Below, one piece after another: positions 23,918-33,115 of a DNA stretch of 64,000 bases (position 1 is the first letter of the stretch; each line of letters starts with the position of its first letter). A program made the position numbers and the translations under genes. The notes under the pieces were generated by a model that was not told the DNA's origin, ran no database searches, and worked only from the letters and a program-made list of their open reading frames with translations. The stretch is from contig OY970276.1 of assembly GCA_963715785.1 (NCBI GenBank), positions 2,542,001 to 2,606,000 on the forward strand, in the 5' to 3' direction. This stretch comes from LD21 sp963715785 (GTDB taxonomy: Bacteria > Bacteroidota > Bacteroidia > Bacteroidales > VadinHA17).

Positions 23918-25909
23918 ATGAGAAAATTTATACTTTTTATATCCTTCATCCTGTTAGTTCTTAACAGTTCAGCCCAGATCTACGATCCGGTTACCTGGGA
24001 TTTTAGTTACAAGAAGACCGGAGACAACCAGTATGAGTTGATATTTACAGCCACAATTGAAAAGAATTCACATATATATGCGATGGATATCCCTGCCGGA
24101 GGCCCTATCCCGACTTCTTTCAGTTTTGACTCACTACCCGCTTACAGGCTTGCAGGGCCTGCATATGAAGTTACCAAGCCTGTAGAAGTTCTTGACGATG
24201 CATTCGGATTTAAAATAAAGACTTTCAGTAATACAGCTGAATTCAGGCAGAAAATAACAGGACTGCAACCCTCATTCACAGTGAAAGGGAAAGTGAATTT
24301 CATGGCGTGCAATAATTCAACATGCTCACCTCCAAAAGATGTTGATTTTGCTATAAATGTTGGAAATGACAAAGGAACTCAGACTATTAAGAGCAGTTCT
24401 AATGCCGGAACTAGCTATTCTCCGGTTAAATCGAACAGAGGGTTACTGAAGTTTTTTCTGATATCTCTGCTTGCAGGATTTGCTGGGGTGCTTACGCCCT
24501 GCGTTTTCCCAATGATTCCCATGACGGTAGCATTCTTTTCTCAAGGCTCTGAAGACAGAGGCAAAGCAGTGTTTAAAGCACTGATCTTTGGGATTTCTAT
24601 TGTCCTGATTTATGCGTCGTTAGGGATAATAGTTTCTCTTACAAGCGCCGGTGCCGGATTTGCTAGTGCCTTAAGCACTCATTGGATCCCCAATACCATA
24701 TTTTTCGCCCTCTTTGTAATATTCGCTATTTCATTCTTTGGAGCATTTGAGATCTTGCTTCCCAACAGCTGGGTTACACGAGCTGATTCTAAAGTTGACA
24801 AGGGTGGTATACTGGCATCATTCTTTATGGGGTTAACAACTGTAATAGTCTCATTTTCGTGCACAGGACCAATAATTGGCGCTCTACTGGTCGAAGCTGC
24901 AAGCGGCGATACACTGAGACCAACATTTGGAATGTTAGGCTTTGGAGTTGCATTTGCACTTCCATTTACATTATTTGCTCTGTTTCCTTCTATTATGAAC
25001 CGGATCCCAAAATCAGGAGGCTGGCTAAATTCCATAAAAGTAGTTCTGGGATTCATAATGCTGGCCTTCAGCATGAAGTTTCTTATGACTGTTGACAGTG
25101 TTTATTCACTTGGAATCCTGTCGAGGACACTGTTTATTTCAATCTGGATAGTTATTTTTTCGCTTCTTGGCTTATACCTCATGGGTAAGATCAAACTTGC
25201 TCACGACAGTGATCTTAAGCATATTGGCGTTTTCAGACTTTTTCTGATAATCGCTGTCTTTACTTTTGTTGTATATCTCATTCCGGGTCTTTTCGGGGCT
25301 CCGCTGAACGGTTTATCCTCGTTCCTGCCATCTTCCACGACCTCGGAATTTAATCTTCCTCAAATGATCATGGACAGCAGGCCGCTTTCTACCCCAGCCA
25401 CGCAATCTTCACAGGTAAGTGTTTTATGCAGCGAGCCTAAATATGGAGACATTTTTAAAATGCCTCTTGGGCTGACCGGGTATTTCGATTACAAACAGGG
25501 TCTAGCCTGTGCGAAGGAACAGAACAAGCCGGTGCTTCTTGATTTTAAAGGACATGCCTGTGCCAACTGCAAAAGAATGGAAGCGAGGGTATGGTCTGAT
25601 CCTGAAGTACTTGAAAGATTAAAAAATAATTTCGTGATCATTGAGCTTTATTGTGATGACCGCACCCAGCTACCTGAAAATGACTGGGTTGTGTCAGCAA
25701 TTGACGGTAAGCAGAAAAAGACAATCGGTAACATCTGTGAAGATCTGGAGATCTCAAAGTTTAAGACAAATGCTTTGCCGCTTTATGTAATCTCTGATGA
25801 CGAAGGTAATCCGTTGAATAAGCCCATGCCTACTAATCTTAATGTGGAAGAATATAAGAAGTGGCTCGACGAAGGAGCCGCTCTGTTTAAATCAAGGGAT
25901 ACTAAATAA
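23918..25909 (+). CDS. dsbD: DsbD-type thiol:disulfide interchange protein
   Basis: Inner-membrane protein passing electrons from cytoplasmic thioredoxin to the periplasm. The 663 residues show a signal peptide (1-19), an N-terminal immunoglobulin-like domain with Cys131 and Cys136 (MACNNSTC), a membrane domain of about eight helices (175-460) with the redox pair Cys195 (TPCVFPM) and Cys315 (SFSCTGP), and a C-terminal thioredoxin domain with CANC (548-551). All three cysteine pairs expected for DsbD are present. The ATG at 23918 is 47 bases after rng; the short gap has no terminator, so co-transcription is possible. Confidence 0.93.
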   Translation: MRKFILFISFILLVLNSSAQIYDPVTWDFSYKKTGDNQYELIFTATIEKNSHIYAMDIPAGGPIPTSFSFDSLPAYRLAGPAYEVTKPVEVLDDAFGFKIKTFSNTAEFRQKITGLQPSFTVKGKVNFMACNNSTCSPPKDVDFAINVGNDKGTQTIKSSSNAGTSYSPVKSNRGLLKFFLISLLAGFAGVLTPCVFPMIPMTVAFFSQGSEDRGKAVFKALIFGISIVLIYASLGIIVSLTSAGAGFASALSTHWIPNTIFFALFVIFAISFFGAFEILLPNSWVTRADSKVDKGGILASFFMGLTTVIVSFSCTGPIIGALLVEAASGDTLRPTFGMLGFGVAFALPFTLFALFPSIMNRIPKSGGWLNSIKVVLGFIMLAFSMKFLMTVDSVYSLGILSRTLFISIWIVIFSLLGLYLMGKIKLAHDSDLKHIGVFRLFLIIAVFTFVVYLIPGLFGAPLNGLSSFLPSSTTSEFNLPQMIMDSRPLSTPATQSSQVSVLCSEPKYGDIFKMPLGLTGYFDYKQGLACAKEQNKPVLLDFKGHACANCKRMEARVWSDPEVLERLKNNFVIIELYCDDRTQLPENDWVVSAIDGKQKKTIGNICEDLEISKFKTNALPLYVISDDEGNPLNKPMPTNLNVEEYKKWLDEGAALFKSRDTK

Positions 25910-25997
25910 GAGAGTCTTTGCTGCTTAAGATTTTCTGTTTAAAGATCAGAGTTTTAAGAATGCTAGAATTTATATGATACTGAAATCGACCGGTTAA

Positions 25998-27083
25998 TTA
26001 TTTCAGGTATATATTTCCATGAGTAGCATCTATTTTCACTTTTGCTGATCCGGGGTTTTTACCTACTGTTCCGGAAGTAGAGTACTCCTTCTTATCCTCG
26101 TTAAGTTCTTTTTCCTCTGTTTTGATATTTTTTTCCGGTAAAACGAGAAATGCATTTACGTGTCTGATATCCAGGTTATACGAAGCTCCTGGATCGAAAT
26201 GTAAAGAGATGTCGGAATATCCTGAATTTATGTTTACTGAACCGAAATCATTTTCAATAAGGTCGGCGGTTATGCTCCCATATCTTGTTGTAAGATTAAG
26301 TTCCTTTTTGATGTTACTGACGTTGTAATCAGTAAAATAAGCATTGCCCTCAAGCGTACCTATACTACCGATAAAAAACTTATCTCTTCTTGATTCGCCT
26401 CTTATTGTTCCTGCTTTTTTGATATCATACTTTGATGAGATTGAGTTTATTGAGAGCTCTTCAGTTTCTCCAATAGAAATGTCTGAGAAGGATGCGTCGA
26501 CATTTCCCGATCTTACTGAGTTGATTTTTGCATCACAGAAGACGAGGGTTAAAGATGTTCTTTCTCCCAGGGAATTTGCTTTAAATGAGCCGTTGGACAG
26601 TGAAATTTTAAATTCGCCAGTATTATTCTCCATGTATACGTCTCCATATTTATTATCGATTTTAAGATTTAAATACTCAGGGACATTTATGTAATAATCG
26701 ATTTCGATATGAGAATCATACGAAATTATCTTGCTGGTCATCCCTTTAAAGCTTTCGAATAGCGTATTTATGTTAGAAGTGAATTCTGTCTGTGCTCTGA
26801 CCAGATATTTTGAATCGGTAATATTTACTGTGATCCCGTCAAACATCTTTGATATTTTAGAGCGGTCTTTAGAAAAAGCTTTTACTTCTGCCCTGATATA
26901 AGCAGAATCCTTATTCCATGGTGTAATCTGTATTGTCCCATACTTGTTTGTTACTTCAAGTGTAGTTTCCTTCCCTACCGGTACTGTTTTAATGAAACTG
27001 TGGGTTTCCGAATCATTTTGAGCCGATAAGGAGCTGATAGTCAGTATAGACAGGCAGAAACTGATGATTTTATTATAATTCAT
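25998..27083 (-). CDS. Exported beta-helix-like protein, DUF4097/head-GIN type
   Basis: A 361-residue secreted protein (signal peptide 1-21, cleaved near SLSAQ). The mature part is a run of short beta strands with repeated KYGTIQI, KYGDVYMEN, RYGSITADL and THGNIYLK units, the pattern of DUF4097/auto-transporter head-GIN adhesin-like proteins. It is the last gene of an ECF sigma unit, and its start overlaps the preceding membrane protein by 11 bases. Such proteins are common ECF targets in Bacteroidota, but their biochemical function is unknown. Confidence 0.72.
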   Translation of the reverse strand: MNYNKIISFCLSILTISSLSAQNDSETHSFIKTVPVGKETTLEVTNKYGTIQITPWNKDSAYIRAEVKAFSKDRSKISKMFDGITVNITDSKYLVRAQTEFTSNINTLFESFKGMTSKIISYDSHIEIDYYINVPEYLNLKIDNKYGDVYMENNTGEFKISLSNGSFKANSLGERTSLTLVFCDAKINSVRSGNVDASFSDISIGETEELSINSISSKYDIKKAGTIRGESRRDKFFIGSIGTLEGNAYFTDYNVSNIKKELNLTTRYGSITADLIENDFGSVNINSGYSDISLHFDPGASYNLDIRHVNAFLVLPEKNIKTEEKELNEDKKEYSTSGTVGKNPGSAKVKIDATHGNIYLK

Positions 27084-27618
27084 GGCTTTTCTTTTTTTCC
27101 GGTATTTCTTCTTTGGCTTTCAGTACTGTGAGCATGTCTTCAAGGATCTGGATTTTTATCCTGTAGTTTTGTATTAAGGCTTCAACTACATCCTGGTTCG
27201 AAACATTATCCTTAAGATCCTTTTTAAGGTCTGCACATATGCTGTCAAGATGTGACAGGTCAGAATTCAGTTCATGACTGAGATCAGGTTTATTAGCCAG
27301 TAACGGCTTTGCCTCCCTGTAAAGAGTGTTAACAAGGCTGTTATAGTACATTTCGGTCTCTTTCAGCTGAGGCACTGGTATTGCAAGGCTTTCCAGGCCA
27401 TTTTTATTTTTGTCTTTATCTGACCACCTGTAAACTGGTCTGAATAAGACGACCGATCCAAGGATTACCACTATCATGGCCGCTATTGAGATCCATTTCC
27501 TATTTAAGAACCTGTCTTTTTTAAGTTCCCTGCTTATCTTTTTCCAGACATGTGAAGGCGGATCATACGGGTCTAAGTCGTTTCGATTCTTTTTTATATG
27601 TTCTTCAAGTCTGTCCAT
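27073..27618 (-). CDS. Putative membrane anti-sigma factor (ECF operon 2)
   Basis: A 181-residue protein with a cytoplasmic N-terminus containing DPPSHVWKKISREL, one membrane helix (about 43-61, WISIAAMIVVILGSVVLF), and a periplasmic helical part rich in Leu, Asp and Lys (about 95-175, likely coiled coil). It lies 7 bases after the sigma gene, and its end overlaps the exported DUF4097-like gene. The anti-sigma role is inferred from context; no zinc-binding motif is present. Confidence 0.6.
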   Translation of the reverse strand: MDRLEEHIKKNRNDLDPYDPPSHVWKKISRELKKDRFLNRKWISIAAMIVVILGSVVLFRPVYRWSDKDKNKNGLESLAIPVPQLKETEMYYNSLVNTLYREAKPLLANKPDLSHELNSDLSHLDSICADLKKDLKDNVSNQDVVEALIQNYRIKIQILEDMLTVLKAKEEIPEKKKSHEL

Positions 27619-27625
27619 TTTCCTA

Positions 27626-28156
27626 TTATTTTGAGAGTATAGATCTTAACTTCTCCTTTGCCCTCGAATATTGTGATTTTGAGGTTGATTCAGTAATTCC
27701 AAGTATCTGCGATATTTCGGAATGATCATAGCCTTCCAGAAGATAAAGAGTAAGTATTACTCTGTAACCGTCCGGAAGAAGTTCAATGCTCTTAATTATT
27801 TTTCCAGCTTCATATTCAGTTTCCTCTTCTTCTTCATAGATAACGTGTGGCATAGTGTCGCACAGGGTCAGGTCTATTTTTTTCTTTTTTATTTGATTAA
27901 TACATTTGTTTACTACAATTTTTTTAAGCCAGGCACCAAAAGTTGATTCAAATCTGAAAGAACCTAAATTCCTGAAGCACTCGACGAAAGCTTCCTGCAG
28001 GATATCCTCCGCATCTTCCCTGTTATTCAATATTCTGAACGCAAGGTTGAACATAGCCCTGGAATATTGGTCATAAAGCGTGAACTGAGCCTTGCTGTTA
28101 CCTTGTCTGCACTCCTCAATTAAAGGGGCATGCGCATATATTTGAAAATTATCCAC
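27626..28156 (-). CDS. RNA polymerase sigma factor, ECF subfamily
   Basis: A 176-residue ECF sigma factor. Region 2 (about 15-85) includes FNLAFRILNNREDAEDILQEAF and GAWLKKIVVNKCINQ; region 4 (about 120-172) includes LPDGYRVILTLYLLEGYDHSEIS and the recognition helix ITESTSKSQYSRAKEKL. It resembles sigma factors that regulate envelope or surface functions through a paired membrane anti-sigma. It is not a close copy of the ECF factor at 12153-12698, since the core sequences differ widely. Confidence 0.92.
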   Translation of the reverse strand: MDNFQIYAHAPLIEECRQGNSKAQFTLYDQYSRAMFNLAFRILNNREDAEDILQEAFVECFRNLGSFRFESTFGAWLKKIVVNKCINQIKKKKIDLTLCDTMPHVIYEEEEETEYEAGKIIKSIELLPDGYRVILTLYLLEGYDHSEISQILGITESTSKSQYSRAKEKLRSILSK

Positions 28157-28212
28157 CTGATTCTCTTACCTGCTTATAAAGACAATGGGATGCAATTACA
28201 GTTGCATATGAC

Positions 28213-29823
28213 TTATAAATGATTTAATTTATTTTTTAATGGAATGATAATGAAGGTAATACAAAGCAGTATTATACTAACGACGGCTGAAATCCACAAA
28301 ATATAGTCTCCATGCCTGACATAGAACGTGATTCTTGTTTCAGGGATGATCTCACCTTTTAATACTGCTTTGGTCCACCACGCCGTTTCAAGGGTTCTTT
28401 TTCCACGGATATCAATAAGGCACGAAACACCTGTATTTGCTGCCCGTGCTATGGGTCTGCGTGTTTCAATCGCTCTTAATGAAGCAAAATTAAGATGCTG
28501 CTTATAGCCATTTGTATTTTTCCACCATCCATCATTGGTTATAATAAATAAAGCTTCTGCTCCTTTTTTTATATAGTCTGTGACAAACTTTCCAAAAACA
28601 GATTCATAACAGATGACCGGAGCTATTTTCATCGATGTCGAGGCATGTTCAAAACATGCCCGTTCATCCTGGATACCATATCCCCATTTTGTGCCTCCGA
28701 GATATGGAAGTATTCTGGTAATAAGCCTTCCCGGGCCATTGGAGAACTGCATCTCGATACCGGGAACTAACTTCGATTTATGATAGATGCCAAAGTGTTT
28801 GCCGGTGTCGATCTGAACAGCCGAATTAAAATGGTCGTAATATAATCCTGATGCATCAATTCTCCTGGCACTTATTGTTGGTGCATTTTTCAATGGAGGA
28901 TAAAGCCTGTAAGTTACAAGACCGATAACCACGTTCACGGCAGGGTGCTGTTCAGTCAGTTGCTTTATGGTCTTAACATACTGGTTATCTGACATATCAT
29001 CAAGATTTACAGGATCATCGATGGTTGTTTCAGGAGTTATAACCCATTCCGTTTTATCTGTTATCGCTGTATTCGCCTGAAGTATTACATTTTTAAGCTG
29101 GTCTGAAAAGGGGATACTGAATTTTTCAGTATATGGATCGATATTTGGCTGGATGATAACAACTTCTGACTTATTATTGTTGCTTTGTTTTACAGCAGAG
29201 TAGAGATATATTGAAACAGCAGAAGGTATTATTAATACGGCCAGCCATACAAAAAGAAATAGCTTGCTTGTTCTGTTACTGAGATAACCAGTGATGAATA
29301 TCGCCAGGAAAAGATTTGAACACAGGATCCATAAAGAACCTCCGGCGGTTCCTGTTACTTCATACCATTGAACAAACAGAATATCTTTTGACAATCCGTT
29401 CCCCAGGTTCAACCAGGGGGAAACTAAATTCACATTCAGACTGATTAATTCATAGCTTAGCCAGAAGGAGATAAGCGCGACGAATCCTGCGATATTTCCT
29501 GCCCTTAACCTGATCACATGTGACATCCACAATGCAAAAGCCATTAAAAAAGAGAGTCCCATTATGACACAAATTGCACCAGTGATACTTGCAATTCTCG
29601 TCCAGGCGAGAGCTATTATGCCGAAGATGACAAACCCAGGAAGCAGATATATAAAAAATGCATTTGGCGAATATTTGGTCCGGTGCATGTACAAATAATC
29701 CTCTAAAAGAAAAAAAGGAACAAATGATATAAGAAGAACGAGTCCCGAACACCAGCCTGACCACGCAATTCCGGACAAGATTCCTCCAATTACCGACAGA
29801 CCGACAAGTGTATATTTGTTCAT
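28213..29823 (-). CDS. lnt: Apolipoprotein N-acyltransferase
   Basis: Inner-membrane enzyme that adds the third acyl chain to lipoproteins. Of 536 residues, about seven membrane helices (1-210) precede a nitrilase-type periplasmic domain (220-505) and a last helix (about 508-530). The catalytic triad is visible as Glu265 (ITPETTIDD), Lys349 (YHKSKLVPG) and Cys405 (APVICYESVFG). The sequence NDGWWKN matches the family. Length and motifs agree with E. coli Lnt. It ends 4 bases from the start-side neighbour, a DMT exporter, and both probably share a transcript. Confidence 0.92.
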   Translation of the reverse strand: MNKYTLVGLSVIGGILSGIAWSGWCSGLVLLISFVPFFLLEDYLYMHRTKYSPNAFFIYLLPGFVIFGIIALAWTRIASITGAICVIMGLSFLMAFALWMSHVIRLRAGNIAGFVALISFWLSYELISLNVNLVSPWLNLGNGLSKDILFVQWYEVTGTAGGSLWILCSNLFLAIFITGYLSNRTSKLFLFVWLAVLIIPSAVSIYLYSAVKQSNNNKSEVVIIQPNIDPYTEKFSIPFSDQLKNVILQANTAITDKTEWVITPETTIDDPVNLDDMSDNQYVKTIKQLTEQHPAVNVVIGLVTYRLYPPLKNAPTISARRIDASGLYYDHFNSAVQIDTGKHFGIYHKSKLVPGIEMQFSNGPGRLITRILPYLGGTKWGYGIQDERACFEHASTSMKIAPVICYESVFGKFVTDYIKKGAEALFIITNDGWWKNTNGYKQHLNFASLRAIETRRPIARAANTGVSCLIDIRGKRTLETAWWTKAVLKGEIIPETRITFYVRHGDYILWISAVVSIILLCITFIIIPLKNKLNHL

Positions 29824-29826
29824 TTA

Positions 29827-30711
29827 TTATTTTATACTGAGTTTTTTCAGGAAAGCGGGTCTGTTTATAATATAGACGCCTGCAAAAACAAAAATTACAG
29901 AGATCAGCATTGATGGAGTCAGGTGTTCATTATCTGCAAGTCCCCACAGAGTTGCAATAATTGGAATAAAGTAAGTAACTGTTGCGGCGAAAACAGGGGA
30001 GGTGTCTCTTATAAGAACATAGTAGATCGCCTGAGCTATGGCACTTCCGACAATTGCGAGTATGGAAATAAATAAAAGATTTCTGGTCCAGTGAGCTGTG
30101 GCAAGGGCTGCCGCATGATCAGAAAATGCAAGATGTAAAATAGCAACAGGACTGACCACAAAGAATGCAAGCGCGGTAATTTGTATTCCGTTCAGGCCTC
30201 TCACTTTGCTTACCTCATTTGATGTAAAACCATAAAGAATAGTTGCCAGGACCACAAATAAACCATATGGCGCAAAAGTAAATGATCCGGTATATAGTAA
30301 GCCTGTTGCTCCAAGCAATCCGACAAATACCCCGGCAACCTGCGACCTGATAGCCTTTCTGTTATAAATTAAGATCCCGATAGCAAGAGTAAAAACAGGG
30401 CTGAGCGAGTTAAGCATTCCTGCCAGAGAGCTGCTTATGTGCGTTTCAGAGATAGGGAATAAATATGCAGGAATAGCATTTCCGCAAAATCCTATTATTA
30501 AGACAGACAGGAGATTTTCGCGGTTAAGCTTCTTCAGATTCCTGAGAGCAATTGGCAACAGACAGAGAAAAGTTATTAATATCCTCAGGGAACCGACCTG
30601 AATCGATGAAAATGACTCAAGCCCTTTCTTCATTAATATATAACTTGTTCCCCAGATTAATGATAGCAGTGCGAGTACTAACCAGTGCCAGATTTTTCTT
30701 TTCTCAGTCAT
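29827..30711 (-). CDS. EamA/DMT-superfamily transporter
   Basis: A ten-helix membrane permease of the drug/metabolite transporter superfamily. The frame is open from 30747, but the ATG at 30711 (MTEKRKIWHWLVLAL) avoids a doubtful Cys/Phe-rich extension and leaves 294 residues. Two EamA repeats are seen (about 10-140 and 150-285), with LIWGTSYILMKKGL at the first helix and the loop FIPIIATLWGL near the second repeat end. The substrate is unknown. A TATTTTTG -7-like element reads toward this gene at 30732-30725 but lacks a clear -33. Confidence 0.85.
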   Translation of the reverse strand: MTEKRKIWHWLVLALLSLIWGTSYILMKKGLESFSSIQVGSLRILITFLCLLPIALRNLKKLNRENLLSVLIIGFCGNAIPAYLFPISETHISSSLAGMLNSLSPVFTLAIGILIYNRKAIRSQVAGVFVGLLGATGLLYTGSFTFAPYGLFVVLATILYGFTSNEVSKVRGLNGIQITALAFFVVSPVAILHLAFSDHAAALATAHWTRNLLFISILAIVGSAIAQAIYYVLIRDTSPVFAATVTYFIPIIATLWGLADNEHLTPSMLISVIFVFAGVYIINRPAFLKKLSIK

Positions 30712-30829
30712 AATAAATAACTTCCAAAAATAGCAGAAGAATTGCACTCCCCGCCTGTTTATCCTGAATAAAAAGAAGATCCGGGTTTATTTATCATAGG
30801 TAACACGGTGCCCGATCCATAATACTAAT

Positions 30830-30850
30830 CAAAAACAAATTCCGTTTTTG
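30830..30850. repeat. Small hairpin in the DMT-lysE divergent gap
   Basis: CAAAAAC (30830-30836), 7-base loop, GTTTTTG (30844-30850). Its right arm supplies the possible -33 TTTG (30847-30850) for a TATATTTA element at 30867-30874, spacer 16, ahead of the LysE gene. Confidence 0.35.
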
Positions 30851-30893
30851 TGGTAAATAAACTTCTTATATTTACTGCGTATAATCACAATTG

Positions 30894-31535
30894 ATGATTA
30901 CGGCTATAGAAATACTACTTAAAGGAATCGTTCTAGGGCTTACAGTTTCAATGCCGTTGGGGCCAATTGGTATCATCCTGATTAACAGAACAATTAAACG
31001 CGGCATCTTTTCCGGATTCTTTTCAGGACTGGGACTTGCCACAGCGGACACGCTGCTTGCCCTTCTTGCAGGAATTGGATTTGCTGTTATTGTAAGTTTT
31101 ATTAACAAAGAACGGTTTATACTTTCACTGATAGCCGGACTGATAATAATAGGAGTGGGTTTGAAGATTTTCTTATCGAACCCTGTGAAAGACATCAGGA
31201 ACAAGGAATTGGCAAATAAATCATTATGGCGCGATTTTTATTCTGTGTTCGTATTATCCCTATCTAGTCCCTATACAATTTTTATTTTTGTGGCATTTTT
31301 TTCAGGTGTTCATATAAACGGGAATGTAAAACCTGAATTAGTGCCTTTTTTCCTTATACCTGGTGTATTCGTAGGAGCAATAAGCTGGTGGTTTTTTCTT
31401 AGTTATTTTGTGAGCCGCTTTAAGAAGAGGATCAGGCTCCGCCTTATTGTAAGGATAAATAAGGTCGCAGGGATAGTGGTAATAGTTATTGGGGTAATAG
31501 TTCTGTTAAGTGTATTCACACCTGTGAAGCTTTAA
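30894..31535 (+). CDS. LysE-family transporter
   Basis: A membrane exporter of the LysE/RhtB family, which usually exports amino acids. The 213-residue protein starts at ATG 30894 (a TTG 3 bases earlier is possible). The family opening GIVLGLTVSMPLGPIGIILINRTIKRG (about 9-35) includes the conserved G-x-x-x-GPI segment, followed by SGLGLATADTLLALLAG and four further hydrophobic segments. The ending is basic (RFKKRIRLR) with a last helix. The substrate is not predictable. Confidence 0.85.
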   Translation: MITAIEILLKGIVLGLTVSMPLGPIGIILINRTIKRGIFSGFFSGLGLATADTLLALLAGIGFAVIVSFINKERFILSLIAGLIIIGVGLKIFLSNPVKDIRNKELANKSLWRDFYSVFVLSLSSPYTIFIFVAFFSGVHINGNVKPELVPFFLIPGVFVGAISWWFFLSYFVSRFKKRIRLRLIVRINKVAGIVVIVIGVIVLLSVFTPVKL

Positions 31536-31578
31536 TTGAATTTTTGTTGAGGGTCTGCTTTAAAGCTGAGTTTTGCTT

Positions 31579-31609
31579 TTTGCTTTCAGCATAAAATTTG
31601 CTATATTTA
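31579..31609 (+). promoter_or_regulatory. Promoter for a candidate small RNA
   Basis: TTTG (31579-31582), exactly 19 bases, then TATATTTA (31602-31609). It lies in an intergenic stretch with no open frame and points at a terminator 60 bases downstream. Confidence 0.55.
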
Positions 31610-31614
31610 CCATT

Positions 31615-31692
31615 GATAGATAGCTTTTTATTGTCCAAAAGGCATTTATCATTCTTTTCATGGCTGCCCCGACCTGAGTGCCGGGGCTTTTT
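31615..31692 (+). ncRNA. Candidate small RNA of about 78 nt
   Basis: The segment between a good -33/-7 promoter (31579-31609) and an intrinsic terminator (31666-31692) has no supported reading frame. Its 5' part is A/U-rich (unstructured AUUGAUAGAUAGC region), and the 3' part is the GC-rich terminator. I do not recognise an Rfam family. The exact 5' end is inferred from promoter spacing. An alternative is a leader peptide or read-through region for the dipeptidase gene, but the terminator ends 154 bases before that gene's start. Confidence 0.45.
31666..31692 (+). terminator. Intrinsic terminator of the candidate small RNA
   Basis: GCCCCG (31666-31671) pairs with CGGGGC (31682-31687) across a 10-base loop and is followed directly by TTTTT (31688-31692). 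Confidence 0.7.
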
Positions 31693-31846
31693 GCATTTCC
31701 GGAGATACATCCGGCTTATATAACTAAAATTTACGTCACATTATGTACCGGATACCACACATTGTTAAAGAAGGTTAAACATTGGTCAAAATTTAAACAC
31801 CGGGTTCATTTTACTTATCTTGCGGAGTGAAACAATTTCTAATCCA

Positions 31847-33064
31847 ATGAGAATCTTTATCGGTATTTTACTTGTAACCTTCTTCCTGAGCAGCTGTGGT
31901 ACCAGTGAACAGAAGCTTGTCAGACAAGCAAACAGAATTCATGCTTCTATCCTTACTGTTGATACTCATTGCGATACGCCGATGGAATTTTCAGACCCTG
32001 ATTTTGATCTTGGAGTCAGGAGCAGTGATGGATGTGTTGACTTTCCGAAGATGAACGAGGGTGGACTTCATGCAGAATTCTTTGCAGTTTTTACGGCTCA
32101 GGGTCCGCGAAATGATACGTCGTTCAATATTGTACATCAGAAGGCCCTGGATGTTTTAAGGACGATAAGGAAAAATGTTGAGAAAAATTCTTCACTAGCA
32201 GAAATTGCAACAACACCTGAAGATGCCTACAGATTGAAGAGAGAAGGTAAGATAGCTGCCTTCATTGGTATGGAAAACGGATATCCTGTAGGTAAGGATA
32301 TTACCCGGATCAAACAATACTACGATCTTGGCGTAAGGTATATGACCCTTGCACATACTAAGAATAATGATATATGTGATTCATCGACTGATCCGGCCGG
32401 CCCCGAAAATAATGGACTCTCTTCGTTTGGAGTGCAGGTAGTTAAGGAGATGAACAGGTTGGGTATGATGGTTGACATTTCACATATTTCTGATAAATCC
32501 TTCTATGATGTACTTAAAGTAACTGATGCACCTGTTATTGCTTCACATTCTTCCTGCAGGGCATTATGCGGCAGCCCAAGAAATCTGACGGATGATATGT
32601 TACTGGCACTCAAGGATAACGGAGGTGTTATACAGATCTGCATATTGGGAAATTATTTAAAAACTGAGGAACCGAATCCTGAATTTGAAATTAAGCTAAA
32701 AGAGCTTAAGGATAAATACCCAGACTATAATTCTCTTTCTGATTCTTTAAAGAAAATTGTAAGGAAGGAGTATAAGAATATAGAAATGAACTATCAGAAG
32801 CAGGCTACAGTTAAGGATGTCGTTGATCATATCGATCATGTGGTGCAGGTGATAGGAATCGATTATGTAGGCATCGGGACTGATTTTGATGGTGGGGGAG
32901 GTGTCGATGGATGCAGAGATGCTTCAGAAATGAAGAATATTACAATTGAACTGCTACGGCGCGGCTATTCAAAGGCAGACATAACAAAGATATGGGGCGG
33001 TAATGTGATGAGGGTACTGCTGAAAGTTGAGGAGATCGGGAAAAGGCATGATACCGCGATCTGA
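31847..33064 (+). CDS. Membrane dipeptidase (renal dipeptidase family M19), lipoprotein
   Basis: Zinc-dependent dipeptidase anchored as a lipoprotein. The frame is open from a TTG at 31820, but the ATG at 31847 opens a signal peptide ending in the lipobox LSSC (Cys about 18). Metal ligands of the M19 amidohydrolase barrel are visible: DTHCDTP (His/Asp pair), a His in VDISHISD, a His in IASHSSCRALC, and the Asp in GIGTDFDGGGG. The length of 405 residues fits the family. It probably acts in the periplasm or at the outer membrane on D,L- or L,D-dipeptides. A TTTA-N20-TATCTTG element (31792-31822) is a possible promoter. Confidence 0.9.
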   Translation: MRIFIGILLVTFFLSSCGTSEQKLVRQANRIHASILTVDTHCDTPMEFSDPDFDLGVRSSDGCVDFPKMNEGGLHAEFFAVFTAQGPRNDTSFNIVHQKALDVLRTIRKNVEKNSSLAEIATTPEDAYRLKREGKIAAFIGMENGYPVGKDITRIKQYYDLGVRYMTLAHTKNNDICDSSTDPAGPENNGLSSFGVQVVKEMNRLGMMVDISHISDKSFYDVLKVTDAPVIASHSSCRALCGSPRNLTDDMLLALKDNGGVIQICILGNYLKTEEPNPEFEIKLKELKDKYPDYNSLSDSLKKIVRKEYKNIEMNYQKQATVKDVVDHIDHVVQVIGIDYVGIGTDFDGGGGVDGCRDASEMKNITIELLRRGYSKADITKIWGGNVMRVLLKVEEIGKRHDTAI

Positions 33065-33115
33065 TAAAGATTTTAAATATTTCCTTTAAATGTCTTTCTA
33101 TCCGGCAGTGCAGAT

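Noticed and set aside
24679..25074. 131-residue minus-strand open frame inside dsbD
   Set aside because: Antisense of the conserved membrane domain; no recognisable features of its own.
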